This document shows, piece after piece, positions 34,274 through 43,011 of a DNA stretch of 64,000 nt; the first letter of the stretch is position 1; the number at the start of each line of letters is the position of its first letter. Source of the stretch: Gemmatimonadota bacterium. Lineage in GTDB: Bacteria; JAAXHH01. The notes under the pieces were generated by a model. That model had not been told where the DNA came from, made no database searches, and saw only the letters and a program-made list of their open reading frames with translations. A program made the position numbers and the translations under genes. The stretch spans positions 145,211 to 209,210 of the forward strand of contig VXTP01000030.1 of NCBI GenBank assembly GCA_009837395.1, read 5' to 3'.

Positions 34274-35419
34274 TCAGTCCAGGCCGGCCAGGCACGCGCC
34301 GCGCGCCACGTCGAATCCCTGACGGCGCAGGTACTGCTCAAGTCCGACGAGGAAGGGCGTCACGGCCTCCAGGTTGGCGTTGTGCGCCATGTGGCCCACG
34401 CGTATGGTCCGGTTCACGTAGTCGCCCAGGCCCAGTCCGACATGCATGCCGTACTCGGTCTTCATGAAATCGGAGAAGGCGACGGGCTTGAACCGGTCTT
34501 CCGACAGGATGACCGTCATGTTGACGCAGGCGGCCCGCTCTTCGGCCATGACCTTGAGGCCCATGGCGCGCACGCCTTCCCGCACCACGCGGGAGACCTT
34601 GCGGTGCCGGGTCCAGCAGGCCTCGAGTCCCTCTTCCAGGATATCGTCCGTGCTTCTGATCAAGGCGACGAAGTTGTTGACAGGCATGGTGCCGGGATGG
34701 GGATGGACGTCTGCCTGGGTCTCGGCGAAGTGTCGCAGGTTCTGCAGGTCGGCCATGAACCCGCGGGGCTCCCGCCGGTCCTTCATGGTGTCCCAGGCCC
34801 GGTCGCTCACGGCCACGAGGGCCAGGCCCGGCGGCGCGCCCAGGGCCTTCTGGGAGGCGCACACCGTGACGTCGATGTCCCAGGCGTCCATCAGGTACTG
34901 CTCGCCGCCCACGGAAGCGATCGTGTCCACCAGGACGAGCATGCCGTGTTCCCGGGCGGCGGCGGCCAGTTCATGAACCGGATTGGCCACGCCCGTCGAC
35001 GTTTCCCCGTGCACCATGAAGACCGCCTTCAGACCTGGATTCGCCGCGGCCGCCTCGTGGATGTCCGCAGCCTCGAAAGGCACGCCCCAGGGCTTCTCCA
35101 ACACCACCGAATCCAGCCCGAAAGCCCTGGCCAGGTCGTCCAGCCGCTTGCCGAAAAGGCCGTTGTCGAGCGTCAGAATCCGGTCGCCCGGGTTGAACAG
35201 GCTGTTCATCACTATGTCGTTGGCCGTGTGGCCCGATCCCACGAGCGGGAAGACGTCGCCTTCCGTCCCGATCACGCGCTGGAGATTGGATACGGTCTTG
35301 CGCCAGATTTCCACCCATCGGTCGCCGTAATGGGCAGTGAGGGGATCGCTCATGTGGGCGAGGACGTCGGGGCTGACTTCGATGGGACCGGGGATCATCA
35401 GGCGGTAGTGTTTGCGCAT
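34274..35419 (-). CDS. Class V aminotransferase (alanine-glyoxylate/serine-pyruvate type)
   Basis: A 381-residue PLP enzyme. It shows LMIPGPIEVSPDVL at the N-terminus, GSGHTANDIVMNSL, VHGETSTGV, the aspartate of LVLVDTIASVGG, PLP lysine K191 in CASQKALGAPPGLA and the C-terminal IRVGHMAHN. It probably moves an amino group between alanine/serine and glyoxylate, or serves purine or taurine breakdown. It is first of the minus-strand run aminotransferase-NIPSNAP-permease. Confidence 0.92.
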   Translation of the reverse strand: MRKHYRLMIPGPIEVSPDVLAHMSDPLTAHYGDRWVEIWRKTVSNLQRVIGTEGDVFPLVGSGHTANDIVMNSLFNPGDRILTLDNGLFGKRLDDLARAFGLDSVVLEKPWGVPFEAADIHEAAAANPGLKAVFMVHGETSTGVANPVHELAAAAREHGMLVLVDTIASVGGEQYLMDAWDIDVTVCASQKALGAPPGLALVAVSDRAWDTMKDRREPRGFMADLQNLRHFAETQADVHPHPGTMPVNNFVALIRSTDDILEEGLEACWTRHRKVSRVVREGVRAMGLKVMAEERAACVNMTVILSEDRFKPVAFSDFMKTEYGMHVGLGLGDYVNRTIRVGHMAHNANLEAVTPFLVGLEQYLRRQGFDVARGACLAGLD

Positions 35420-35763
35420 GGAGGTTACCTGTAGATAGGGAGCATCAAATGAGTGCGGTCGTCGTTTGCTGTGTCGACTCCTGGCGGTCGAAACATCGTT
35501 CGAATATATGGCAACGGGGCAGGCGGATCAACAGAGAAAAACTGAAGGCGCGAGGGGTGTCCGCCGTATCTTAAAATAGTGAAATATGTAGCCTTTCGCA
35601 GGTTGCTGGATACACATTGGCCTTGACGCGGACGGGATGTCCGCCTTTATTACTTCAGTCTGTGCCGTGGAAGATGGTGTCCCCCATTTGAATACGAACC
35701 GCAAATATACATTCGACCCGTAAACATAGCGGTATTTTCACGATAAGCATGAGGTTTCGATAA
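35420..35763. other. Divergent intergenic region
   Basis: A 344-base gene-free stretch between the class V aminotransferase and gamma-glutamyltransferase genes. It is AT-richer toward the right. It holds one credible plus-strand promoter (35623-35651) and a repeated short word TGTCCGCC (near 35558 and 35638). No small frame looks real. Confidence 0.5.
35623..35651 (+). promoter_or_regulatory. Candidate promoter and operator of the gamma-glutamyltransferase gene
   Basis: TTGACG (35623-35628), 17 bases, TTTATT (35646-35651). A perfect dyad GCGGAC-GGGAT-GTCCGC (35628-35644) fills the spacer, an ideal place for a repressor or MerR-type activator. Confidence 0.4.
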
Positions 35764-37536
35764 ATGAACCATCGATTCAAGACCCTGGCCGTTCTGTTCG
35801 GCTTCATCCTTCTGTCCACCACGGTTCAAACGTCCCATGCGGCATCGCGCAAGCCGGTGGTCGGCAAGAAGGGCATGGCGGTGGCCGTCGAACCCCTGGC
35901 CACGCAGATCGCCGCGGACATCCTCAAGAAGGGCGGTAACGCGGTGGACGCGGCCGTGGGACTTGGGCTCGCCCTTGCAGTGACCCATCCTTCCGCCGGC
36001 AACATCGGCGGCGGTGGCTTCATGGTGATCCGCTTGGCGGACGGTACGGCCGTGGCCGTCGACTACCGGGAAAAAGCGCCCGGGAAAGCCCATGCCCGGA
36101 TGTACCTGGATCCGGACGGCAACCGGGCCGTGAACCAGAACGTCGTCCTCACCCGCGGCGACGGCACACCCTATCACCCCTTCACCAACCGGATCCACCA
36201 CCTGGCCATCGGCGTGCCGGGCACCGTCGCGGGATTCGCCCTGGCTCTCGAGAAATACGGCACCATGTCCATGGCGGAGGTCATCCAGCCCGCCATCGAT
36301 CTCGCCGAGAACGGTTTTATCCTGACGGAACGCATCGCCCGGGGACTGAACGGGCGCAAGGTAATCTTCGACCAGATCCCCGCGAGCAAGGCGGCCATGC
36401 TGCGCAGCGACGGCGAGGTCTGGCAGGAAGGCGACCGCTGGATCCAGAAAGACCTGGCGGAAACCCTGAAGCTCATCGCGCAACACGGTCACGACGGTTT
36501 CTACAAGGGCAGGACCGCCGAGTTGATCGAAAAGGACATGATGGCCGGCGGCGGCATGATCGACCGGACCGACCTGGCCAACTACCAGGCGATCGTCAGG
36601 GAACCCATACGCAACACCTACCGCGGGGAATACGAGATCATCTCCATGCCCCCGCCGAGTTCGGGCGGCATCACCATGTCGCTGATGCTCAATATACTCG
36701 AAGGGTACGACGTGAGCCGGATGGGCCATAACGCGTCTAACACCCTTCACATCATGACCGAAGCCATGCGCCGGGCCTACGCCGAACGCGCCCGGCACCT
36801 GGGAGACGCGGACTTCGTCGAGATACCGGGACATCTCACGACGAAGGAGTACGCCGCGGAGCTTCGGGCCACGATCGATCCCTTCTTCGCCACGCCCAGC
36901 GAGGAACTGGGACCTGAACTGACCATGGCGACTGAGCCCATGGAGACCACCCATTATTCCGTCGTCGACCAGTGGGGCAACGGCGTATCGAACACCTATA
37001 CGCTTGAAGGCGGGTACGGCTCCCACATCGTCATCGCGGGAACGGGCATGATCACGAACAACGAGATGGGCGATTTCAATTACCAACCGGGGGTCACCCG
37101 AAATACCGGACAGATCGGCACGCCGCCGAACCTCATCGAACCGAACAAGCGGATGCTGAGTTCGATGTCGCCGACTATCGTTACGCGCAACGGCGAACTG
37201 TACCTGGTAGTGGGCAGCCCCGGGGGACGCACGATCATCAATACGACCATGCAGCTGATCCTGAATGTCGTCGATCACGGCATGAATATCCAGGAAGCAG
37301 TCGACGCGCCGCGCATCCATCACCAGTGGTTCCCGGACTTCCTACGCGTGGAAGGCGGAGTGGGGACCGACGTCGTCGACGCCATGAAGACGAAGGGGCA
37401 CAATCTCAGCAGCCGCGGATGGGGAGGCGGTTCATACCGCCAGGGAGACGGCCACAGCATCATGGTGGACCCCGAAACCGGCGATCGCCTGGGCGCCCCT
37501 GACCCCAGGATCGAAGGCGCTGCATTCGGACATTAG
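35764..37536 (+). CDS. ggt: Gamma-glutamyltransferase, periplasmic Ntn-hydrolase
   Basis: A 590-residue precursor. A signal peptide (FKTLAVLFGFILLSTTVQTSHAA, cut near residue 26) is followed by the large subunit (GGNAVDAAVGLGLAL, PSAGNIGGGGFMVIR) and the autocleavage site before T395 in METTHYSVVDQWGN. The small subunit has MLSSMSPTIV and GSPGGRTIINT. The enzyme cleaves gamma-glutamyl bonds such as in glutathione, freeing glutamate and Cys-Gly in the periplasm. The next gene is a sulfur/amine PLP lyase, fitting a cysteine-scavenging role. Confidence 0.96.
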   Translation: MNHRFKTLAVLFGFILLSTTVQTSHAASRKPVVGKKGMAVAVEPLATQIAADILKKGGNAVDAAVGLGLALAVTHPSAGNIGGGGFMVIRLADGTAVAVDYREKAPGKAHARMYLDPDGNRAVNQNVVLTRGDGTPYHPFTNRIHHLAIGVPGTVAGFALALEKYGTMSMAEVIQPAIDLAENGFILTERIARGLNGRKVIFDQIPASKAAMLRSDGEVWQEGDRWIQKDLAETLKLIAQHGHDGFYKGRTAELIEKDMMAGGGMIDRTDLANYQAIVREPIRNTYRGEYEIISMPPPSSGGITMSLMLNILEGYDVSRMGHNASNTLHIMTEAMRRAYAERARHLGDADFVEIPGHLTTKEYAAELRATIDPFFATPSEELGPELTMATEPMETTHYSVVDQWGNGVSNTYTLEGGYGSHIVIAGTGMITNNEMGDFNYQPGVTRNTGQIGTPPNLIEPNKRMLSSMSPTIVTRNGELYLVVGSPGGRTIINTTMQLILNVVDHGMNIQEAVDAPRIHHQWFPDFLRVEGGVGTDVVDAMKTKGHNLSSRGWGGGSYRQGDGHSIMVDPETGDRLGAPDPRIEGAAFGH

Positions 37537-37550
37537 GCGAACGCGCCGGT

Positions 37551-37595
37551 TGATTCCCGGTGGGATGATTCCTGTTGGGATGATTCCCGTGGGGA
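37551..37595. repeat. 15-bp tandem repeat, three copies
   Basis: Three adjacent copies of TGATTCCCGKKGGGA-like 15-mers (37551-37565, 37566-37580, 37581-37595), differing at one to three bases, between the stop of the gamma-glutamyltransferase gene and the next start. Confidence 0.8.
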
Positions 37596-37626
37596 ACCCG
37601 GCCTCTCGCCTGCTGGAGCAGCCATA

Positions 37627-38646
37627 TTGAAGTTGTACGACCGTGACGCCGCGCAGGAACTGCGTCACCTTCTGGGCAGGTTCACCCGAGCGCCGGTGGC
37701 CCACCTGCCCACTCCGCTACAGGACTGTCCTCGCCTTGGGGAGGCCCTCGGGGGCCCCCGTATATACATCAAACGCGATGACATGACCGGACTGGCCATG
37801 GGCGGAAACAAGGCCCGCCAGTTCACCTACTCGCTGGGTCCCGCCCTCGAGAACGGGTGCGACTACCTGGTCCACGGCTCCGATTCCCAGTCCAACCAGT
37901 CCGCGCAGACTGCCGCGGCCGCCGCCCGGCTGGGCATGAAGTCCATCGTGGTCATCCCGCGGGACCATCGATCCTATCCCGTTTCCGGCAACCTGCTGCT
38001 CAACCACCTCATGGCGGACCAGATCAAGTACGTCTTTCCGCTGACGGTGAAGGACGAGTTGAAGAAGCAGATCGACGAGCTGGAATCCAAGGGATCGAAG
38101 GCATACGACACGAGCAGCGACGGCGCGATCCTGCGTGCCGTGGCCTACGTTGATGCCGTCCTCGAACTGTGCGAGCAACTCGCGCAGCGGAGCATAACGC
38201 CAAGGGCCATCTATACGAGTTCCATGACCCATACCATCGTCGGGCTGGTGGTCGGACTGCGCGCCGTCTCCGCCAGCTTCAAGGCCGTCGGGCTCAACTA
38301 CTGGGTGGGAGACGACCGGGAGATGCAGGAACGTCTCGCGCCCGTGGCCAACGAATGCGCCTCGGTCATCGGACTGAACCACACTTTCACACCGGACGAT
38401 TTCGATGTCTCCTGCGCGTTCGCCAAACCGGATTTCGGCGAACCGTCGCGTACCAGCCTCGAGACCATGCGCCTGGTGGCGCAGACCGAGGGCATCGTAC
38501 TCGACCCGGTATACACGGCCAAGGCCATGGACGGCCTGGCCATTCACATCCGCGAGGGGCGGTTTCAGACGGACGATTCCGTCATATTCCTTCACACGGG
38601 AGGAACGCCCGCCGTATTCGCTTATGGAGACGAGCTCTTCGGTTGA
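37627..38646 (+). CDS. D-cysteine desulfhydrase / ACC deaminase-like PLP enzyme
   Basis: A 339-residue fold-type II PLP enzyme. IYIKRDDMTGLAMGGNKARQ carries the Schiff-base lysine K62; GSDSQSNQSAQTAAAAARLG holds the phosphate-binding and carboxylate-binding groups; the C-terminal LDPVYTAKAMDGL and FLHTGGTPAVFAY are typical of DcyD/AcdS. Likely reactions are alpha,beta-elimination of D-cysteine (pyruvate, H2S, ammonia) or a related D-amino acid. The start is probably TTG 37627, preceded by GGAG at nine bases. Confidence 0.88.
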   Translation: MKLYDRDAAQELRHLLGRFTRAPVAHLPTPLQDCPRLGEALGGPRIYIKRDDMTGLAMGGNKARQFTYSLGPALENGCDYLVHGSDSQSNQSAQTAAAAARLGMKSIVVIPRDHRSYPVSGNLLLNHLMADQIKYVFPLTVKDELKKQIDELESKGSKAYDTSSDGAILRAVAYVDAVLELCEQLAQRSITPRAIYTSSMTHTIVGLVVGLRAVSASFKAVGLNYWVGDDREMQERLAPVANECASVIGLNHTFTPDDFDVSCAFAKPDFGEPSRTSLETMRLVAQTEGIVLDPVYTAKAMDGLAIHIREGRFQTDDSVIFLHTGGTPAVFAYGDELFG

Positions 38647-38695
38647 GCCGCTCCGGTTGGATCCACCAACCCATTCACGAGAGGTTATACCTATT

Positions 38696-40510
38696 TTGTT
38701 TCGCAGATCATCCAGGACGTCACGAACGTCCAAGACAAGCAAATCAGAGCAGGCCGTCCTGACCAGACGGGTTACCAGAGACCGGGTCCACCAGGTTTTC
38801 GGTCCGAACGTCTCACCGGCCATTACGGTGAGCCGCGGCGAAACCGTCGTAGTGGAAACGCAGGACTGCTACCGGGGTCTCCTTACGAAAGAACCCAATA
38901 CCCATGGAGACGCCGACCGGCCGGAGGGTATACCCGTAACCGGTCCAATCTACGTGGAAGAAGCCAGCATCGGCGATGTACTGTCGATCCAGGTCAAGCA
39001 GATCGAGACGGCCGGTACCGGCGTGTTCGCCGTGCGGCCGGAGACGGGCGTTCCCGGTCAGGATATCAAGGAACCGGATGTGCGCGTCCTCGAAGTCAAC
39101 GAGAACCAGGTTCACCTGGACGAGCGGCTCAAGCTGCCGCTTCACCCGGTGATCGGTAGCATGGGCGTGGCTGCCAGGCACGGGGAGATCGATACCGTCT
39201 ACCCGGGCCGGCACGGCGGAAACATGGACACCCTGGAAATCACGACCGGATCCCGGGTCTACCTCCCCGTGCAGGTCAACGGCGCCCTGTTGTCGCTGGG
39301 CGATGTGAAGGCCTGCGTGGGAGACGGACAGATCGCCGGTTCCGGCGTGGAAGTCGAAGCGGAGGTCACCCTGCGGGTGGACACGCTGCCGGGCGGGCGG
39401 TTCTCCTGGCCACGGGTCGAATCGAAGGGCGAATGGATCACCATCACGTCCGCGTCCACGGTGGACCAGGCAGCGCGCCTGGCGATCACGGAAATGGTGA
39501 AGTGGATCTCGCAGGACAAGGGGCTCGACTTCGATACGGCCTACGCGCTGGTCAGCCTGGGCGGCAGCCTGCGCGTCAGCCAGTGGGGGAATCCACTGAC
39601 GACCGCGCGCATGGTCTTTCCCAAGCGCCTGATCAACAAGCTCAAATCGGTGCCCGCCGCATCCGGCCGGCTCAATTACCGGGTACTTCCGCCCGCGGCC
39701 AATGGCGACGCCGGAGACGAGACCGTGGCGGCCGAATCGGAACAGCCCGCCGCCCGTTCATCCCGCAGGTCCGGCTCAGGGCGTTCGCAGCGTGGATCGG
39801 GCAGGTCCCGGCAATCCGGCGGCCGGCGCGGAACGCGCCAGAAGTCGAACGGCGCGCCGGCTCCCGCGAGCAGCGCGAACGACCAGCAAGTCGCGGCGAA
39901 AGACGACCAGAAAGACGCCTCCAGGGACGACCAGCAGGTCGCAGCCAGGGACGATCAGCAGGTCGCCGCCGAGGTAGACCAAAAGGACGCGGTCAAAGTG
40001 GACCGGAAGTCCACGGCCAAGGACGACCTGCAAGTCGCGGCCACCGACGACCCGCAGGCGGCAACCACCGACGATCAGCAAATCGCGGCCAAGGACGAAC
40101 AGCAGGTCGCGGCCACCGACGACCAGCAAGTCGCGGCTACAGAGAAACAGCAGGATACAGCCAAGGGCAAGCGTGCCGGGCGGGCAAGCCGGGGTGCCGC
40201 GCGAGGCAATGGTCACAGGCGGACCAGGGGTAGATCCGCCAGGAAAGACGAATCCGCCAGGAAAGACGAACCGGCCTCTCAAAAGGACTCATCGCCGGTG
40301 CAATCGGACGCCAAGACCGTCCCGGTGGAGACCGCTCCAGCAGCCCGCGGAGGGAAGGATGCCGTGACGGAACCGGCCGAAAACGCCGCGAAAGCCTCGG
40401 ATTCCCCCCGCAAGGAGGTGCCGCAGGCCGCAGGCGAGTCTGCGCAGGACACCACTCCCCCCAAGCCCACATTCGGCAGGAGGCAGCGTCGTACAGTCCG
40501 GCGGTCGTAA
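38696..40510 (+). CDS. Acetamidase/formamidase homologue with long repetitive charged tail
   Basis: About 604 residues. Residues 20-330 are an FmdA_AmdA domain: ITVSRGETVVVETQDCYRG, RHGGNMDTLEITTGS, the core ALLSLGDVKACVGDGQIAGSG and WISQDKGLDFDTAYALVS. The remaining 270 residues are disordered-looking: an Arg/Ser/Gly stretch (about 340-390, RSSRRSGSGRSQRGSGRSR), twelve 8-residue repeats of the DDQQVAAK type (395-490), a second basic stretch with SARKDE repeats and a final RRQRRTVRRS. Start TTG 38696 is chosen (GAGAGG upstream); ATT 38693 is possible. Such tails normally bind RNA or cell-wall polymers; none is usual in amidases. Confidence 0.82.
   Translation: MFRRSSRTSRTSKTSKSEQAVLTRRVTRDRVHQVFGPNVSPAITVSRGETVVVETQDCYRGLLTKEPNTHGDADRPEGIPVTGPIYVEEASIGDVLSIQVKQIETAGTGVFAVRPETGVPGQDIKEPDVRVLEVNENQVHLDERLKLPLHPVIGSMGVAARHGEIDTVYPGRHGGNMDTLEITTGSRVYLPVQVNGALLSLGDVKACVGDGQIAGSGVEVEAEVTLRVDTLPGGRFSWPRVESKGEWITITSASTVDQAARLAITEMVKWISQDKGLDFDTAYALVSLGGSLRVSQWGNPLTTARMVFPKRLINKLKSVPAASGRLNYRVLPPAANGDAGDETVAAESEQPAARSSRRSGSGRSQRGSGRSRQSGGRRGTRQKSNGAPAPASSANDQQVAAKDDQKDASRDDQQVAARDDQQVAAEVDQKDAVKVDRKSTAKDDLQVAATDDPQAATTDDQQIAAKDEQQVAATDDQQVAATEKQQDTAKGKRAGRASRGAARGNGHRRTRGRSARKDESARKDEPASQKDSSPVQSDAKTVPVETAPAARGGKDAVTEPAENAAKASDSPRKEVPQAAGESAQDTTPPKPTFGRRQRRTVRRS
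39878..40165 (+). repeat. 24-bp in-frame tandem repeat array, twelve units
   Basis: Exactly twelve 24-base units in register encode octapeptides of the form (D/N)DQQVAA(K/R/E/T) with drift in the middle units (VDRKSTAK, DDPQAATT). It spans residues 395-490 of the tailed formamidase homologue. Confidence 0.9.
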
Positions 40511-40512
40511 GG

Positions 40513-40902
40513 TCAGCGACGTTCCGATTCGTCGTCGATCGGGATATCTGTCTCGAAGGCGGTACCGAAATCGAAAACTTCGTCAAAGTCTTCGATGGAG
40601 TCTTCCTCGGTCTTGCGCAGTAGTCCCTCGTTGACGAGATTGAAAACGATATCGCCAAAGTGGCGGGTTTTCGAGATGTTCCACTCGTCGAAAACCAGCT
40701 TCGTCGCGATGCCGAACCGCTCGAGGGCCAGGTCCCGTATGCCGAGGGAGAGTTCTTTCCCCGTGATGTGCCTGCGGACGGTCAGTTTTTCCACCGTGAA
40801 AGAAACCGCCTCCATGACGAAGAGGTAAGCCCGCCGGGGAAACCGGCCATCCTTCTCCAGGATGCGGTCGAGTACTTCCTGGGGATCCTTTTCTTCCGTC
40901 AC
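40513..40902 (-). CDS. Minf_1886-family protein (TIGR04138)
   Basis: A 129-residue protein. RRAYLFVMEAVSFTVEKL, RRHITGKELSLGIRDLALERFG (key HITGKELSLGIRDLA), FGDIVFNLVNEGLLRKTEEDS and the acidic tail are diagnostic of this family, known mainly from Planctomycetes and Verrucomicrobia. No function is established. A GTG start (40902) follows GGAGG. Lies 82 bases downstream of the DUF6785-type gene on the same strand. Confidence 0.85.
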   Translation of the reverse strand: MTEEKDPQEVLDRILEKDGRFPRRAYLFVMEAVSFTVEKLTVRRHITGKELSLGIRDLALERFGIATKLVFDEWNISKTRHFGDIVFNLVNEGLLRKTEEDSIEDFDEVFDFGTAFETDIPIDDESERR

Positions 40903-40926
40903 CTCACACCTCCGTCGACCGAATCC

Positions 40927-40968
40927 GGCCGGCATCTCTGGCCCGCCGGCCGGCATCTCTGGCCCGCC
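40927..40968. repeat. 21-bp tandem repeat, two copies plus a partial third
   Basis: Two identical 21-base copies (40927-40947, 40948-40968), each with GGCCGGCATCTCTGGCCCGC, followed by GGCC. Sits between the Minf_1886-type start and the stop of the DUF6785-type gene. Confidence 0.85.
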
Positions 40969-40984
40969 GGCCTGTAGCCGACCT

Positions 40985-42976
40985 TTACCAGTTCTGTACG
41001 GGATGTCCGGCCCGTGGGAACCACGTGACGTCCGCCACGTAGGACAGAAACACGCCCAGCACGAAGGCCACGAGCATGCCCATCACCGCGGGTATGGCCT
41101 TTCTGTAAAGCTGGATGCCGCCGATCTTCAGCAGCAGGGCCTTCACGCACCAGACCACGAACAGGGAAAAGGCCGAGCTGGCCATGCCCGGCGTCAGGAC
41201 CACGGTGAACCCGATGGGATGCAGCGACCACCACGTGAACCGGTGATGGGCCTGGATCAGCAGGGCGGTAATCAATCCGCCGAACATCATGAACCAGAAC
41301 TCGGTGCCGGTGATCGCCTCCCGGTTGTTGATCCACTTGACCAGGTTGTTGTAGGGCAGTTGCACGGCGTTGGAGAAGGCGGGCTCGAAAAACTGCGATG
41401 CCCCGCCGTGGTTGTATCCCAGGTAAAGCGTGAAGACCAGTGCCACCACGATGCTCATCGCGAGCACGGCGGTGATCGTCTTGAAGGAGCCTTTCCCGGT
41501 GCCGCCCATCTCGTCGTCCACCTTCGCGATGTGCCCCATGGAGCACATGCCGAGGGTGCGCCAGTTCCGGGCGTAGGAATTGGCGATGGCCAGGTTGGTC
41601 AGGTCCCGCGTGCTGATACTGCCGGAACCGATGACGGCCACGGTGAAATCGTGGGTCTCGAAGGGCAGGTCCAGGAAAACGATGCCCGTTTCCGCCACGA
41701 TACGGGTCACGCCCACGAACATGATCAGGAGAGAACCCATCATGAAGGCGATGATGCCGAGGGACATGCCCGATGCATACAGCCAGCAGATGATGTAGAC
41801 GATCCCTCCCAGCACCCCCAGCACCGCCATGCGGTAGGAAAAGAACTCCCTGGAGTCGTCCACGTGGGGCGCTTTGCCCAGGGCCTTCATCACCACGTCC
41901 TTCAGGTGCCGCCGGGCGGCCCACAACGCGTACAGGGCAAACACCAGAAAACCGCCGGAATGCTGCGACTTGACGACGGCGAAGGCCCCGGGCACGCCGA
42001 GGCGCGTCATGATGCCCTGCTGAATGGTCATGATGACGAAAAACACCCAGATGCTGAACAGGACGTTCAGGTTGGTGAAGTATCCGACGCCCGCGACCAG
42101 GAAATTGAACTTAACGGGTATGTTGGGAAACGCCCGGGCCAGTACCACGTTGAAATTGTGCAGCGGACCGATGGGGATCGGACTGACCCAGCCGAAGAAA
42201 CCGACGATGTTCCAGAGGAAAATGAACAGCGTGATGCCGAAGGCGTACCAGAACAGCTTCGACTGCATCACGGCGGGCAGCGCCCGGCCCTTCTGCTCCT
42301 CGATCATGATCAGCGGGATCTGGGCGAGCGGGAAGGTCAGCCGCTCGTGTTCCACCCACTGCTTGCGGAGCATGACCATAGCCGATGCGCCGACCACGAA
42401 GATGGCGAGGAAGAAGGTGATCCACCAGATCATCGGAATCGTCCAGGCATTGCGGATGATGCCGAGAGCCGGAGGACGGCTGTCCGGGAGGCCTTCGAAA
42501 AACCACGTGAGCGCCTGCTGCTGGTCCTGGACGATGAGCCAGGAGGGCAGGTACTGGAAGAAGAGCTCCGCCCACTGGTTCTCCGTGGTGGCGTTGTAGT
42601 ACGGTCCCGTGATGCCGCCGATCCAGTAGGAACTGAAACCCCACGCCGGAATGGTGGACGCGGTGAACACCAGAAAGAAGACGATGATCTGCTCGTTCCG
42701 GTTGAGCACCCTGGAGGGCCAGAAGCGTTTCAGCAGGGGGTTGAGTCCCAGCACGACCAGCAGGAAGGGGAACAGCGCGGAAACGGGCAGGTGGGTCAGA
42801 CTGATGAAGGACGACTGGGAGATATAGCCCGCGTGGATTGTCCAGATGTTCAACAAAATGGACAGAAAGATGCCGATCAGCAACGCCCGGCGGGTGAGCC
42901 CGGTCGTCAATGTGGCTGACAGGCCCCCGCTTCCGGATTCGCCGGTCCGCGGGGTGGTCTTGCTGGTCTGGGACAT
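40985..42976 (-). CDS. DUF6785/DUF6784-type multi-spanning membrane protein
   Basis: A 663-residue protein with about 14 hydrophobic helices, resembling OPT-like transporters. Landmarks shared with its paralogue at 46996 are RNEQIIVFFLVFTAS, LRKQWVEHERLTFPLAQIPL (key KQWVEHERLTFPL), FFSYRMAVLGVLGG, TRIVAETGIVFLDLP, NSYARNWRTLGMCSMGH and the ending RFTWWSLHPIGFTVV. Transport substrate is unknown. It lies directly downstream (35 bases) of a sulfatase gene on the same strand, suggesting uptake of a sulfatase product or substrate. Confidence 0.85.
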   Translation of the reverse strand: MSQTSKTTPRTGESGSGGLSATLTTGLTRRALLIGIFLSILLNIWTIHAGYISQSSFISLTHLPVSALFPFLLVVLGLNPLLKRFWPSRVLNRNEQIIVFFLVFTASTIPAWGFSSYWIGGITGPYYNATTENQWAELFFQYLPSWLIVQDQQQALTWFFEGLPDSRPPALGIIRNAWTIPMIWWITFFLAIFVVGASAMVMLRKQWVEHERLTFPLAQIPLIMIEEQKGRALPAVMQSKLFWYAFGITLFIFLWNIVGFFGWVSPIPIGPLHNFNVVLARAFPNIPVKFNFLVAGVGYFTNLNVLFSIWVFFVIMTIQQGIMTRLGVPGAFAVVKSQHSGGFLVFALYALWAARRHLKDVVMKALGKAPHVDDSREFFSYRMAVLGVLGGIVYIICWLYASGMSLGIIAFMMGSLLIMFVGVTRIVAETGIVFLDLPFETHDFTVAVIGSGSISTRDLTNLAIANSYARNWRTLGMCSMGHIAKVDDEMGGTGKGSFKTITAVLAMSIVVALVFTLYLGYNHGGASQFFEPAFSNAVQLPYNNLVKWINNREAITGTEFWFMMFGGLITALLIQAHHRFTWWSLHPIGFTVVLTPGMASSAFSLFVVWCVKALLLKIGGIQLYRKAIPAVMGMLVAFVLGVFLSYVADVTWFPRAGHPVQNW

Positions 42977-43011
42977 GGGAGCTTCGATTTCCCTTGGTGT
43001 TCAGGCGCGGT

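Noticed and set aside
35650-37323. 557-codon minus-strand frame opposite gamma-glutamyltransferase
   Set aside because: Antisense of a firmly identified gene; no recognisable motif.
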